64,000 nt of DNA from Neisseria sp. oral taxon 014 str. F0314 (GCF_005886145.1 NZ_CP040504.1:806001-870000); one strand, 5' to 3'. Counted from the stretch's first letter, positions 21,668-30,246 are shown. Notes: generated by a model from the sequence alone, not told the origin. Program-made: numbers and translations.

Positions 21668-21714
21668 AAAAAAAACGTAGTTCGGACATTTATGCCCAAC
21701 CTACCATTTCCGTC

Positions 21715-21814
21715 ATTCCCGCGCAGGCGGGAATCCAGAATGAAGACTCGAAGGTACTTCTTTATCTGATAAGTTTCTGTGCGGATAGGTCTGGATTCCC
21801 GCCTGCGCGGGAAT
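21715..21814. repeat. dRS3-flanked NIME-type element
   Basis: Two 20-bp dRS3 palindromes, ATTCCCGCGCAGGCGGGAAT (21715-21734) and ATTCCCGCCTGCGCGGGAAT (21795-21814), fit the consensus ATTCCC-N8-GGGAAT and lie in inverted arrangement around a 60-bp RS-like core. In meningococci such arrays form neisserial intergenic mosaic elements, and dRS3 is used by filamentous prophages as an integration target. Confidence 0.8.
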
Positions 21815-21898
21815 GACGGCACAAGAAGTCTAATAAAAGCCAAGCATAAATGCCCAACTATTGACCTACCCTGCTTCCCCAACACCCAAAGGAGCCCC

Positions 21899-22297
21899 AT
21901 GCACTACTTCACCCCCGCCAAAACCCTGCCCGAAGGCACCATCTACCTGACCGACCTGACCCACGTCGCCGACTTTTCCGACTGGCTGTCCGAATTCGAA
22001 ACCCTGTTAAACCAAAACCGCCGCTTCGCCACCGTCTGTACCCCGATGCGGCGGCAGGTGAGCGACGAACAGCGCATTGCCGACCGCAAAACCTACATCG
22101 AATGGATAAAGGCACACCGGCCGCAACTCGCCGAACGCTGCGCCGCCATGCTCCTTATCGAACCCGACGCGGCGCAACTGGCGTTCTTCCGCGAACAATC
22201 GTCCAAACTCGCCCCCGCGCTGGGCGTGAACTACATCGTCGAAGCCGACGAGCAAACCGCCCTGCTGCGGGCGGAAGAAGCGTTGAAGGCCGTCTGA
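21899..22297 (+). CDS. conserved hypothetical protein, 132 aa
   Basis: 132 residues beginning MHYFTPAKTLPEGTIYLTDL, with good ribosome site AAAGGAG 4 nt before ATG 21899. No signal peptide or membrane segment; mixed alpha/beta composition with an acidic C-terminal half. I do not recognise the family. The stop codon TGA lies inside a DUS (GCC GTC TGA), so the last residues Ala-Val come from the uptake word. It follows the TonB receptor but a NIME element separates them, so it is probably not in one operon. Confidence 0.65.
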   Translation: MHYFTPAKTLPEGTIYLTDLTHVADFSDWLSEFETLLNQNRRFATVCTPMRRQVSDEQRIADRKTYIEWIKAHRPQLAERCAAMLLIEPDAAQLAFFREQSSKLAPALGVNYIVEADEQTALLRAEEALKAV

Positions 22298-22318
22298 AAA
22301 GTTTTCAGACGGCCTTTC
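22285..22318. terminator. inverted AG-DUS pair overlapping a stop codon
   Basis: AAGGCCGTCTGAAAA-GTTTTCAGACGGCCTT. The first arm supplies the stop codon of the 132-aa gene, and the hairpin also faces the convergent EamA gene. Confidence 0.8.
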
Positions 22319-22353
22319 CGGTGTTTGCTTATCATAGCAACGATTAATTCGGG

Positions 22354-23202
22354 TTATCTCACCGCCTTTTGCACGCCGAATATCGATACCAACACCAACG
22401 CAAAGCCTGACAGCGATTTTGCGTCCATACCCTGTCCCAAAAACAGCCAGCCCAACACAAATGCCGAAACAGGGCTTAACAGGCCCAGCGATGAAACCGC
22501 GGCAGGCGAGAGTTTCACGATACCGTTGAAAAACAGCACATAAGCAAATACCGCGCCAAACAGGCACAAATACAGATAGCCGCCGATATTGGCGGGGCTT
22601 AAAGATTCAAGCGGCGGTTCGGCCAAAAGGGCGACAGGCAGCAAAAACACGCCGCCGATGAAAAGCTGCCAGCCGGTAAATGCCAAAACAGGCAGCGAAG
22701 TTTTTTTGTGTTTGGAGAGGTACACACCCAAAGCCATCGCCGCCGCCCCAGACAACGCCGCCAAAATCCCCGTGCCGTCATAACGGGCAGACGGCGATAA
22801 AACCAACATCGCGATTCCCAAAACACCCGTTGCCGACCAAGCCCAAGCGGCTTTGGGCGGCATGGTTTTGTCAATCAGCCAAGTGAACACCAGCACCATC
22901 AGCGTCTGCGTGGAACTCAGCACCGCCGCCAAACCGCCCGGCAAGCGATACGCCGCCACAAACAGCATGGCCTGGAAAAAGCCGATGTTCAAAAAACCGA
23001 GCAAAACAACCGTCGGCCATTCGCTGCGTTTAGGTATCCGCCGCGTCCACGCCAAAAGCAAAAGTCCTGCGGGCAAAACACGGATTAAAGCGGCAGTAAA
23101 CGGCCGGTTTGGCGGCAGAAATTCGGTGGTAACCAGATAGGTGCTGCCCCAAATCAGCGGGGCAATCGCGGTGGTGAAAATGGCAGCGGTGCGGTTGGGC
23201 AT
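22354..23202 (-). CDS. EamA/DMT family inner-membrane transporter
   Basis: 282 residues with ten hydrophobic segments in two EamA repeats (first about 5-135, second about 145-280; e.g. IAPLIWGSTYLVTTEF at the start of repeat 1 and the GGYLYLCLFGAVFAYVLFF segment in repeat 2). It belongs to the drug/metabolite transporter superfamily, whose members export metabolites such as amino acids or purines. ATG 23202 follows AGAGAA. Single gene; substrate unknown. Confidence 0.85.
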   Translation of the reverse strand: MPNRTAAIFTTAIAPLIWGSTYLVTTEFLPPNRPFTAALIRVLPAGLLLLAWTRRIPKRSEWPTVVLLGFLNIGFFQAMLFVAAYRLPGGLAAVLSSTQTLMVLVFTWLIDKTMPPKAAWAWSATGVLGIAMLVLSPSARYDGTGILAALSGAAAMALGVYLSKHKKTSLPVLAFTGWQLFIGGVFLLPVALLAEPPLESLSPANIGGYLYLCLFGAVFAYVLFFNGIVKLSPAAVSSLGLLSPVSAFVLGWLFLGQGMDAKSLSGFALVLVSIFGVQKAVR

Positions 23203-23718
23203 GGCGATTCTCTTGATGTTTTTTATTCACTGATTTTGATTTTCAGACGGCCTCTATTCCGTTTGCTTAATTACGGTTTCGCAGGCCAACTGAAAGATAA
23301 AATCCGCCCATTAAGCCTAATTAAAAAGCACCGTCTAATCAAGTATACGAATCCGCCACATAATGAGCTCAAGCAAACAGGCCGCGCCTGCAGGCTTGGG
23401 CGCTGCGTTGCTACCCAAAATTAGGGGGTAAAGCGTTGGATGACGGCGCATTGTACGCAGTGCTGCCAAGCGATTGGCAGGCAGGGAAAGACACGTTTCA
23501 TGCGGTTTCCACCCCAAAACAGCGCGTTGCCTGCGGTAAAATGCTGCTGGATTTTTGAGCGGAGAAGTTTGAGAAGACTAGCGGCGCGGCTTAACCAAGA
23601 GGCCGTCTGAAAATATAGGGACTTCCTGAAAACATAAAACCAAGACTTTTCTGCATACGAAACCCGCCCATAGACAAACAATGGACTTTACACAAACCCG
23701 CTTTGTGCAGACTTACGC
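23203..23718. other. 516-bp intergenic region with possible gene remnant
   Basis: It contains single DUS words at about 23241 and 23600 and a possible broken small ORF on the plus strand (listed separately). Where hsdS would be expected downstream of hsdM, no HsdS-like sequence is seen in any frame. Confidence 0.5.
23363..23558 (+). pseudogene. possible small frameshifted ORF
   Basis: From ATG 23363 a frame reads MSSSKQAAPAGLGAALLPKI then stops within a GGGGG tract (about 23423-23428). In the next frame, after the tract, 41 codons read ALDDGALYAVLPSDWQAGKD and onward to the end KMLLDF at TGA 23556-23558. Removing one G would give a single ORF of about 64 codons. The composition of the second part looks protein-like, but there is no clear ribosome site and I do not recognise a family. 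It could be a chance reading or a decayed gene. Confidence 0.25.
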
Positions 23719-24905
23719 TTACCCGTTAAATTTCAGCGTTTGCAGCTTTTCTTTAATCTCTTTTTCCAATTCGGCAGATTCCGTGAAGAGTTTGTCCAAA
23801 TCCGCCGAAAATTCCGCCATTTTTTGCGCAAATTCATCGGCGGAAATATCCACATAATCAATCTTTACCTCGAAATACTGCCCCGCCGACAGGCTGTAGT
23901 TTTTGGCTTTAATTTCATCGTAGCCGACCACCACGCTGAAATCTTCCACTGCCTGTTTGTGTGTGAAGGTATTGCAGATTTTTTGTTCTTCTGCGCGGGA
24001 AAGTACGGTTTTTTGGTTTTTGCCGTCTTTGATTTTTTCGCCCAAGCCCGATGCGTCGATTAATACCACTTCGTCTTTATTGGCTTTATCGATAAACAGG
24101 ATGGAAACGTTGGTTCCCGTCGTGGCGAAAATATTGGAAGGCATGGACACCACACCGGCGAGCATTTTGTTTTCCACCAAATATTCGCGGATTCTTTTGT
24201 CGATGCCCGATTGGGCGGTGATAAAGCCCGTTGGCAATACAATTGCCGCCTTGCCGTTTTCTTTCAGGCTAAACAAGATATGCTGGATAAATAATAAGAA
24301 AATGGGCATTTTTTTCCGACTTTCCTTTTCTTTAATCTTGTCTTCATGATTTGGTGTTTTCGGGATACCGGCAAAAAAACGTTCGCGATTTTCCTCGCCT
24401 TCCAATTGGTCGCGATAAGCGCTGAAATCCAATTTAAACGGCGGATTAGAAACGATGAAATCAAATTTTTTCAGACGACCTGAAGCGTCTTTATGGGCGG
24501 GCGACAAAATCGTATTGCCGTGAACCACATTATTCAAGGAATGCACCAAATTGTTCAAAATCAGATTCAGCCGCAAAAGATTGGACGATTTTTGCGAAAT
24601 ATCCTGCGTATAAATCATGCATTTATCTTCGCCGATGGCATGGGCGACGTTCATCAACAGTGTTCCCGAACCAGCGGAGGGGTCGTAAACGTCCACGCTG
24701 CGGATTTGTCCGCGCACCTCCGCTGGCACCAAAATATCTGCCATAATCCGCGCCACCGCGTGCGGCGTGTAGTATTCGCCGTATGTGCCGCCCGAATTGC
24801 TGTTGTAGTCTTTAATCAGGTATTCAAAAATCGTGGCAAAAAAATCGAATTTTTGGGCAAAAATCGCCTCGAAACTGAAACCCGCCAGCTTGGAAATCAG
24901 CGCGC
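23719..24905 (-). pseudogene. hsdM: Type I restriction-modification methyltransferase subunit HsdM, 5'-truncated
   Basis: Contains the catalytic core of an N6-adenine HsdM: the region EYYTPHAVARIMADILV, SAM motif I DPSAGSGTLLMNVAHAIG, and motif IV SNPPF, through to a natural C-terminus (KLQTLKFNG). The usual helical HsdM N-terminal domain of about 150 residues is missing. The frame continues upstream to 24993 only as the shadow of a SWIM-finger gene, and there is no start codon with a ribosome site at the junction. No hsdS is present. It is therefore probably inactive. The gene contains an AGGTCGTCTGAA-type uptake word near 24474. Confidence 0.8.
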
Positions 24906-25208
24906 AGCAAAAATCATCGCGTCGATTTCGTCCGGCTGCCCATCCGGCGTTTGGGCGTGCACCGCATACCACAACGCCGCCATATGTTTGCACGCCCCGC
25001 CATAAGGGCAGTCGCAGAAGCCGTCTTTAATGTACAAATCACTATCCAGCTTCTGCCATACCCAATAGTTTTCCGAACCGCACACCTGCGCCCGATAACG
25101 CCCTGCGGAAGTTTTTTGGATATCGCGAACCTTGCCCTGCTGAAAATACAGCAGTCCGCGTTTGGCGATATGGGGCGGAAATAGGCGGGGTAGGTAGATA
25201 CCGGACAT
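24897..25208 (-). CDS. SWIM zinc finger protein, short
   Basis: 103 residues from ATG 25208 to a TGA at 24897-24899. The SWIM motif is seen as DGFCDCPYGGACKHMAALWY, i.e. CxC-x(n)-CxH, a zinc-binding element of DNA- or protein-interacting proteins. The N-terminal part GLLYFQQGKVRDI is typical of SWIM proteins, which normally continue for a hundred or more residues after the finger. Here the frame stops exactly where HsdM-like sequence begins, so it is probably a truncated gene fused head-on to the hsdM remnant by a deletion. Confidence 0.6.
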   Translation of the reverse strand: MSGIYLPRLFPPHIAKRGLLYFQQGKVRDIQKTSAGRYRAQVCGSENYWVWQKLDSDLYIKDGFCDCPYGGACKHMAALWYAVHAQTPDGQPDEIDAMIFAAR

Positions 25209-25304
25209 GGTTTGCTTCCAAGAAGTTGTTGAAATATAATAAGTTTACTGGTTTGGGCGACGTTTGGGGAGATGGTGGTGGGAAGATTTGTTTTGTAAGG
25301 TGGC

Positions 25305-25341
25305 AAAAGGTCGTCTGAAAATGGGTTTCAGACGACCTTTT
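25305..25341. terminator. inverted AGGTCGTCTGAA pair
   Basis: AAAAGGTCGTCTGAAA...TTTCAGACGACCTTTT, 5-nt loop. Both arms are in the mucosa-type dialect, unlike most of the window. Confidence 0.75.
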
Positions 25342-25372
25342 GGGGTGGTTGGAAAGAGGAGTAGTTTAGAAG

Positions 25373-25458
25373 ACCGCGTGCGTGCATACCGCACACACCC
25401 TACATACGGGTTTTGTGGGATTGCAGGTAGGGCGTGTACCCAAAGGCACGCACGCGGT
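25373..25458. repeat. 86-bp inverted-repeat element
   Basis: Terminal 13-bp perfect inverted repeats ACCGCGTGCGTGC (25373-25385) and GCACGCACGCGGT (25446-25458) enclose a second, imperfect pair (CACACCCTAC / GTAGGGCGTG). It resembles a small non-autonomous or palindromic intergenic repeat. No coding capacity. It lies between the SWIM fragment and the Type II endonuclease gene. Confidence 0.5.
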
Positions 25459-25589
25459 TGCAGGCTACGGCTTGCTACACTGACTAGGTTTGCTCCGTTA
25501 ATGGTAGGTTAATTACGTCATTCAAATAATACAAGCTAATCTGAGTGCTACTAATAGAATGTAGACTTATATTCATCAAAAAATAAAAT

Positions 25590-25595
25590 AGTACT
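25590..25595. promoter_or_regulatory. AGTACT palindrome abutting the endonuclease start codon
   Basis: The hexamer AGTACT ends one base before ATG 25597. No Shine-Dalgarno sequence precedes this start, so the message may be leaderless or very short-leadered, as known for several controller-protein genes. Whether it is a methylation or binding site is speculation. Confidence 0.25.
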
Positions 25596-25596
25596 T

Positions 25597-26358
25597 ATGG
25601 AAATAATACATACTTTTGGACAAAATGTGCGTTTAATGAGAACGCAAAGAAATATTTCACAAGAATTACTAGCAGAAAAGTCAGGGTTGCATAGAACCTA
25701 TATTGGTTCTGTTGAGCGAGGAGAACGTAATATCACATTGAAAAATGCAGAAAAAATTGCAAAAGCTTTGGGAACTTCTTTAATTATATTATTTTCATTG
25801 GAAATTAATACCATGAGCATGATAGATGAACAGTTAATAGACTTAATGAAACGATACCAGCTTTCGTTTAACCATAAGAGGCATAGTGAATTCAATAATG
25901 AAAATGACATTTTAATGAATGCTTTTGGTATATCTCCAGAGTTAAAAAGACAAAATCCACAATATTGGGGACGAGAGTTAGGTATGTTATGGCAACTTTT
26001 AGTCATAAATTCTTGTTCTCATTTAGAAGCATTTAAGCCAGCTTTAAAAATTGGGAATGATGAACCTTGTGACTTAAGGATTGATCAATATGCTATTGAT
26101 ACTAAATATAGAGTAGGTTCTGGAGATTCAGGTACATTAAAGAAATTTCGTTTATATGCTAATCTTCTAAAGGAACAGGGTTATGAGCCTGTTGTCCTTT
26201 TTTTGAGAGAAGATAATTTAATACATGCCGAAAGAGCCTTTTCTGACTGGATAATTTATAAAGGACAAGAATCTTTTGATTTTATTAAACAAATATCTGG
26301 GTATGATTTAAAGAACTTTTTAGAACAAGCCGCATTTCAATACCAGATTATTAGATAA
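25597..26358 (+). CDS. HTH-restriction endonuclease fusion (C-R type)
   Basis: 253 residues. Residues 1-70 form a controller-type XRE helix-turn-helix ([20 protein letters not shown], then [20 protein letters not shown]). Residues 71-253 resemble a Type II endonuclease, with a PD-D/ExK-like core at Asp159...Asp168-Thr-Lys170 ([14 protein letters not shown]) and the [11 protein letters not shown] patch, reminiscent of the ApaLI-like family. Natural controller-endonuclease fusions are known, e.g. CR.NmeSI of N. meningitidis, so the protein would both regulate itself and cut DNA. It is AT-rich relative to its neighbours, indicating transfer. It converges on the methyltransferase gene. The recognition site is unknown. 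Confidence 0.7.
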   Translation: MEIIHTFGQNVRLMRTQRNISQELLAEKSGLHRTYIGSVERGERNITLKNAEKIAKALGTSLIILFSLEINTMSMIDEQLIDLMKRYQLSFNHKRHSEFNNENDILMNAFGISPELKRQNPQYWGRELGMLWQLLVINSCSHLEAFKPALKIGNDEPCDLRIDQYAIDTKYRVGSGDSGTLKKFRLYANLLKEQGYEPVVLFLREDNLIHAERAFSDWIIYKGQESFDFIKQISGYDLKNFLEQAAFQYQIIR

Positions 26359-26364
26359 ATAATG

Positions 26365-26393
26365 AGGAGAGCTTTTTAATGTTAAGCTCTCCT
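26365..26393. terminator. bidirectional hairpin terminator between the convergent R and M genes
   Basis: GGAGAGCTT (26366-26374) and AAGCTCTCC (26384-26392) with a 9-nt loop, not DUS-derived. This fits the foreign origin of the pair. Confidence 0.8.
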
Positions 26394-26402
26394 TCTATTT
26401 AT

Positions 26403-27311
26403 CTACTGAGATAACTCTAATCTTTTATTTATAATTTCAATATACTTAGGTTCAATTTCGATCCCAAGAAAATTTATTCCCATTTTTTTTGCAGCTACTA
26501 AAGTAGTACCAGAACCGGAAAACGGATCCAAAACAATAGCATTTTCGTTTTTAGGAACAAAAATATCCAATAAATTTATCATTAAATCTAAAGGTTTGAT
26601 CGTTGTATGTATATTAAAATCTAAAGGGGCATCTTTTTTAATATTTTCAATAATATTGGATCTAAACCCTCCATTTTTCATTTTTGTATAAAAAAGACCT
26701 GTTCCATATTCTATATATGTTTGCAAATAGTTGTTTTTTAGAGGTTTTTGCAGCACACAAATTGCTTCCCACTCATTACGCAGACAGCTGTGCAAACCTT
26801 CAGCATTTTTATTATAATAGCCTTGTTTTTCTAATTTTCTTTTTAAATTCAACCCTTTTGGAATCCCACTGGCCCTTCGATAAACTATTATATCTCGGGT
26901 ATAGAATCCAGCTTGCTCTAAAGCAACTTGAACATGTGCTACAGTTCTAGTGCTGTTAAATATTACAACACTGGCACCTGGCTTACAAATACGGAATAAC
27001 TCTGCTCCCCAATCTAAACACCATTGCTGATATTCTAAAATATTATCTCTATTTTTTTTGTACCATTTTTCATTTCTCACTCCCCCTGATAGTCCACTAC
27101 CATAAGGTATGTGTTTTATTAGTGTATTATTACTAGAATTATTAATGCGATTTTTTCTACGTTGAATTTCTTTCTCATCCCAATTATTATGTCCTATGAA
27201 TTCATAATTATAAGGTGGATCTGTAACACAACTTGAAATAAATTCATTAGGGATTTTTTTCATAATATCTCTACAATCCCCATGAATAACCGAGTTAATT
27301 ATATCATTCAT
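26403..27311 (-). CDS. site-specific DNA methyltransferase, beta class (N4-cytosine or N6-adenine)
   Basis: 302 residues. Motif IV DPPY (31-34) precedes the SAM motif I DPFSGSGTT (262-270), the order that defines beta-class amino-methyltransferases. Between them lies a variable target-recognition region. It protects host DNA from the convergent fusion endonuclease. AT content is much higher than in the surrounding genes. ATG 27311 lies 73 nt downstream of the hsdR stop, on the same strand. The base modified and the target sequence cannot be read from the protein. Confidence 0.85.
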   Translation of the reverse strand: MNDIINSVIHGDCRDIMKKIPNEFISSCVTDPPYNYEFIGHNNWDEKEIQRRKNRINNSSNNTLIKHIPYGSGLSGGVRNEKWYKKNRDNILEYQQWCLDWGAELFRICKPGASVVIFNSTRTVAHVQVALEQAGFYTRDIIVYRRASGIPKGLNLKRKLEKQGYYNKNAEGLHSCLRNEWEAICVLQKPLKNNYLQTYIEYGTGLFYTKMKNGGFRSNIIENIKKDAPLDFNIHTTIKPLDLMINLLDIFVPKNENAIVLDPFSGSGTTLVAAKKMGINFLGIEIEPKYIEIINKRLELSQ

Positions 27312-27383
27312 GATTCAACAACCAAAAGATACTTATAGTCTTCATTTTATTATATTAGCTTGTGAACGTCAATTTGTCTGAAA

Positions 27384-29960
27384 TTATTCATTCCACACCT
27401 TCAACAACCGCTTCACCGACACCGGATACGGTGTCTTCAATTCCTGCGCAAACAGCGACACTCTCAATTCTTCAATCATCCATCTAAACGCGGCGAGGTC
27501 GTCTGAAACGGGTTGTCCTTGTTTCACCAAGCTGTCGGTTTTTTCCTGCCACATTTGTTCCAGTTCTTGAATATCGGCTTCGCGGGCGGCATCGCGTGAT
27601 GGGTTGCCGCTGTATTTTTCGAGGCGCAGGGTCATGGCTTTGAGGTAGATGGGGAGGCGCGGCCATTGTGCCCACGGGGTTCGGGTGGCGAAGCCGGCGG
27701 CGAGCAAGGTTTGCAGGGCTTTTTTTAAGGCTAGAAGCTGTTTTTTGTCTGCTATTTGGCTAATTTGGCTGCAAAATTCTTCGGCGTTTTCGGTATCGAA
27801 ATCAAACAGGGCGTTTTTAATGTCTGCAATTTCCTGTTCGATTTCTTCGGCAGTTTTGAAAAGTTGGCTGTAACTGCCGATTTCGTCGCCCAATTCGTTA
27901 GAAAGTTCGTCCCAATAGGCGCGGTTGGTTTTGTCGAATTCGCATTCGATGTCGGCAAAATCGACAACATAGCCGTAACGGTAAGATTTGTAGGTGCGGT
28001 TGACGCGGGTCAGGGTTTGCAAAAGGTTATGGGCTTTGATGAGCCTGCCCAAATAGAGTTTTTTTAGGCGCGGCGCGTCAAAGCCGGTCAAAAGCATGTT
28101 GTACACAAACAGGATGTCGGTTTTGCCCGCTTTGAAATCTTTAACCCATTGATCACGTTCGTCCTTAGTGCCAACGTCGTGCAATATCAGCGTAGCGGTG
28201 AGGTTGTGGTCTGAGGCCGTCTGAAAATGGTCAAAGAGTTGCCGCGCCTGTTCTGCGCTGTCGCAAACGACCATGGCGCCGAGGCTCTCGTCTTGGTTGG
28301 TTTTTCTGAATTTGGCGAAGTCGTCCAAGATGTAGTCGAGCATCGGGCGGACGAAGTGCGGATGGGCGTAGATTTCTTTGCGGTCAAAGCTGCCTTTTTC
28401 GACTTCAAGCTGCGCCAGTGCTTCTTGTAATTGGGCTTTGTATTGGCTGCTGATGGCTTCGCGAATCAGGCGCAGGGTGTAGCCGTCGGCGATGGAGGCG
28501 TCGTAATAGTATTTGTGGATGTAGTCGCCGAAGAGCTCGCGGGTATTAACGTTGCCTGCGGTTACGCCGATAAGCGGCGTGCCGGTCAGCCCGATTTTGA
28601 CGGCGTTTACGTCGGACTGGTTGAGGTTAGCTAAAAATGAGCCTTTGGGGTTGTAGCTGCGGTGTACTTCATCGAGAAAATAAACGCGCTGAATGGCGAG
28701 GTCATAGTCGTTACGGGCGACGACATTGGGGTCATCTTGGAATTTTTGGATGTTAACAACGGTGATTTCCGCTTTGCCTGCGTGGTTGTGCAAAGTTTGG
28801 GCGGATTTGATGTCGACAGCGAAGGCTTCGCGGCTGTCGATGGTATGGACGACTAAATCGCGGGCGGTAAATTCGCGCTGCGCCTGTTTCAATAAATCGA
28901 GCCTGTCCACGATGAAATAGAATTTCGGCACGATGCCCTGTTTGGCGTAATAGTGTGTCAGATAACGGGTGTTGTAGTAGGCAAGCGCGGTTTTGCCGGA
29001 GCCTTGAGTGTGCCAAATCACGCCTTTTTTGCCGCCGTTTACCAAATGTTTTTCAATGGCGAGAGTGGCAAATAGCTGCGGATAGCGCATGATGTGTTTT
29101 TGCAGCGCGCCTTGACTTGCTTTGACGTAAGTCAGCCCGTGTTGTAGAAGAAAAGCGAGGCGTTCGCGGCAAAGCAGCGAAGTTAGGATGCGGTTGGTCG
29201 GCGTATCGGGCGATTTATTGCTGATAAATTCGGGGCTGTGTTTGATAACGGGCAGATTATTGTCTTGCAGGACGTTGTTTTCGAGGTCGTCTGAAAGCGT
29301 GTTCAATAATTCGGCAAGATTTAATTTGTGCTCTTCGCGGAAGTAGTTGAACACTGGCTTGCCGTAAGCAGACGAAGCGTAAAACGCGCCTTGTGCCGGT
29401 TCGGTTGCACCGTCGTCGTATTCCATGTTGTTGGAAAAAATCATGAATTGGGTGATGTTGATGAAACGGCGGAATTTGGGATTTTTCGCACGTTTGCCCA
29501 TGCGCTCCCGCTCTTCGCCAATACCCCCTTTATTGTTGGGCTTTTTGACTTCGATAAAGACCAAAGTCATGCCGTTTACCAGCAGGGTAATGTCGGGGCG
29601 GAATTCTTCATCGCCGTTGATGCAGGGCAATTCGGTTACAACATGGAAACTGTTGTTATCAAAATTTTGGAAGTCGATCAGTTTCTTGCCACCGGATTGA
29701 TTGGTGAGGCGTTCGTAAAATTTTTGCCCCAAGTCTTCGTTATCCAGCTCAATAGTAATGTCGGTCAGCAAACGGCGTGCATCGTCCGGTGATAAATCGG
29801 GATTGATGCGGCAGAGGCTTTCTATAAAGATTTCGGGGAAGATGTTGGTTTGTTTGTCCCAATTTTCGTTTTTGAGCGAGAGGTAATCGTAGCCCAACCG
29901 CATCAGGTGCAAAACGGCGGGGATTTTGACGCGGGAATTTTCGTTGTGGGTTTGGGACAT
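27384..29960 (-). CDS. hsdR: Type I restriction enzyme subunit HsdR
   Basis: 858 residues, apparently complete. An N-terminal nuclease domain with RPDITLLVNG (121-130) and EVKKP (137-141) provides the PD-ExK core. A superfamily 2 translocase follows with Walker A HTQGSGKTALAY, the DEVHRSYNPKGS box, and GLTGTPLIG, then a helical C-terminal domain. ATG 29960 has TAGGAAAC upstream; a start at 29999 is less likely. Its partner methylase is truncated and no specificity subunit is present, so this subunit is likely an orphan here. It contains two AGGTCGTCTGAA words (about 27497 and 29285). Confidence 0.88.
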   Translation of the reverse strand: MSQTHNENSRVKIPAVLHLMRLGYDYLSLKNENWDKQTNIFPEIFIESLCRINPDLSPDDARRLLTDITIELDNEDLGQKFYERLTNQSGGKKLIDFQNFDNNSFHVVTELPCINGDEEFRPDITLLVNGMTLVFIEVKKPNNKGGIGEERERMGKRAKNPKFRRFINITQFMIFSNNMEYDDGATEPAQGAFYASSAYGKPVFNYFREEHKLNLAELLNTLSDDLENNVLQDNNLPVIKHSPEFISNKSPDTPTNRILTSLLCRERLAFLLQHGLTYVKASQGALQKHIMRYPQLFATLAIEKHLVNGGKKGVIWHTQGSGKTALAYYNTRYLTHYYAKQGIVPKFYFIVDRLDLLKQAQREFTARDLVVHTIDSREAFAVDIKSAQTLHNHAGKAEITVVNIQKFQDDPNVVARNDYDLAIQRVYFLDEVHRSYNPKGSFLANLNQSDVNAVKIGLTGTPLIGVTAGNVNTRELFGDYIHKYYYDASIADGYTLRLIREAISSQYKAQLQEALAQLEVEKGSFDRKEIYAHPHFVRPMLDYILDDFAKFRKTNQDESLGAMVVCDSAEQARQLFDHFQTASDHNLTATLILHDVGTKDERDQWVKDFKAGKTDILFVYNMLLTGFDAPRLKKLYLGRLIKAHNLLQTLTRVNRTYKSYRYGYVVDFADIECEFDKTNRAYWDELSNELGDEIGSYSQLFKTAEEIEQEIADIKNALFDFDTENAEEFCSQISQIADKKQLLALKKALQTLLAAGFATRTPWAQWPRLPIYLKAMTLRLEKYSGNPSRDAAREADIQELEQMWQEKTDSLVKQGQPVSDDLAAFRWMIEELRVSLFAQELKTPYPVSVKRLLKVWNE

Positions 29961-30246
29961 GATGTTTCCTAGCTGATTGATTTTCTTTGTGTTGCCCATT
30001 ATATATTTTCTACCGGTCTGGAATCACTATTTCAGATAAACCCTCAAGTGGGTCCATGTCGGGATTGGGAAGGCCGTCTGAAAAAACTTCAGACGGCCTT
30101 CTACCCAAATAAATTCACCCTTCCGACAATTCCACCCGTGCCCGATGTCTTTCAAAAAAATGTACGGAATATGACTCGGCCTCAAATTTTATCCAAATGC
30201 TGTCGAACAAGCTGTTGAAAATTAACTCTCTACTCTACTTTCCTTT
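29961..30246. other. intergenic region between prfA and hsdR
   Basis: 286 bp, AT-rich near 30170-30240. It contains the DUS terminator listed separately and, on the minus strand, the likely hsdR promoter. No ORF is supported. Confidence 0.4.
30070..30100. terminator. inverted AG-DUS pair near the prfA-hsdR junction
   Basis: AGGCCGTCTGAA (30071-30082) and TTCAGACGGCCT (30088-30099) with a 5-nt loop. Confidence 0.75.
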
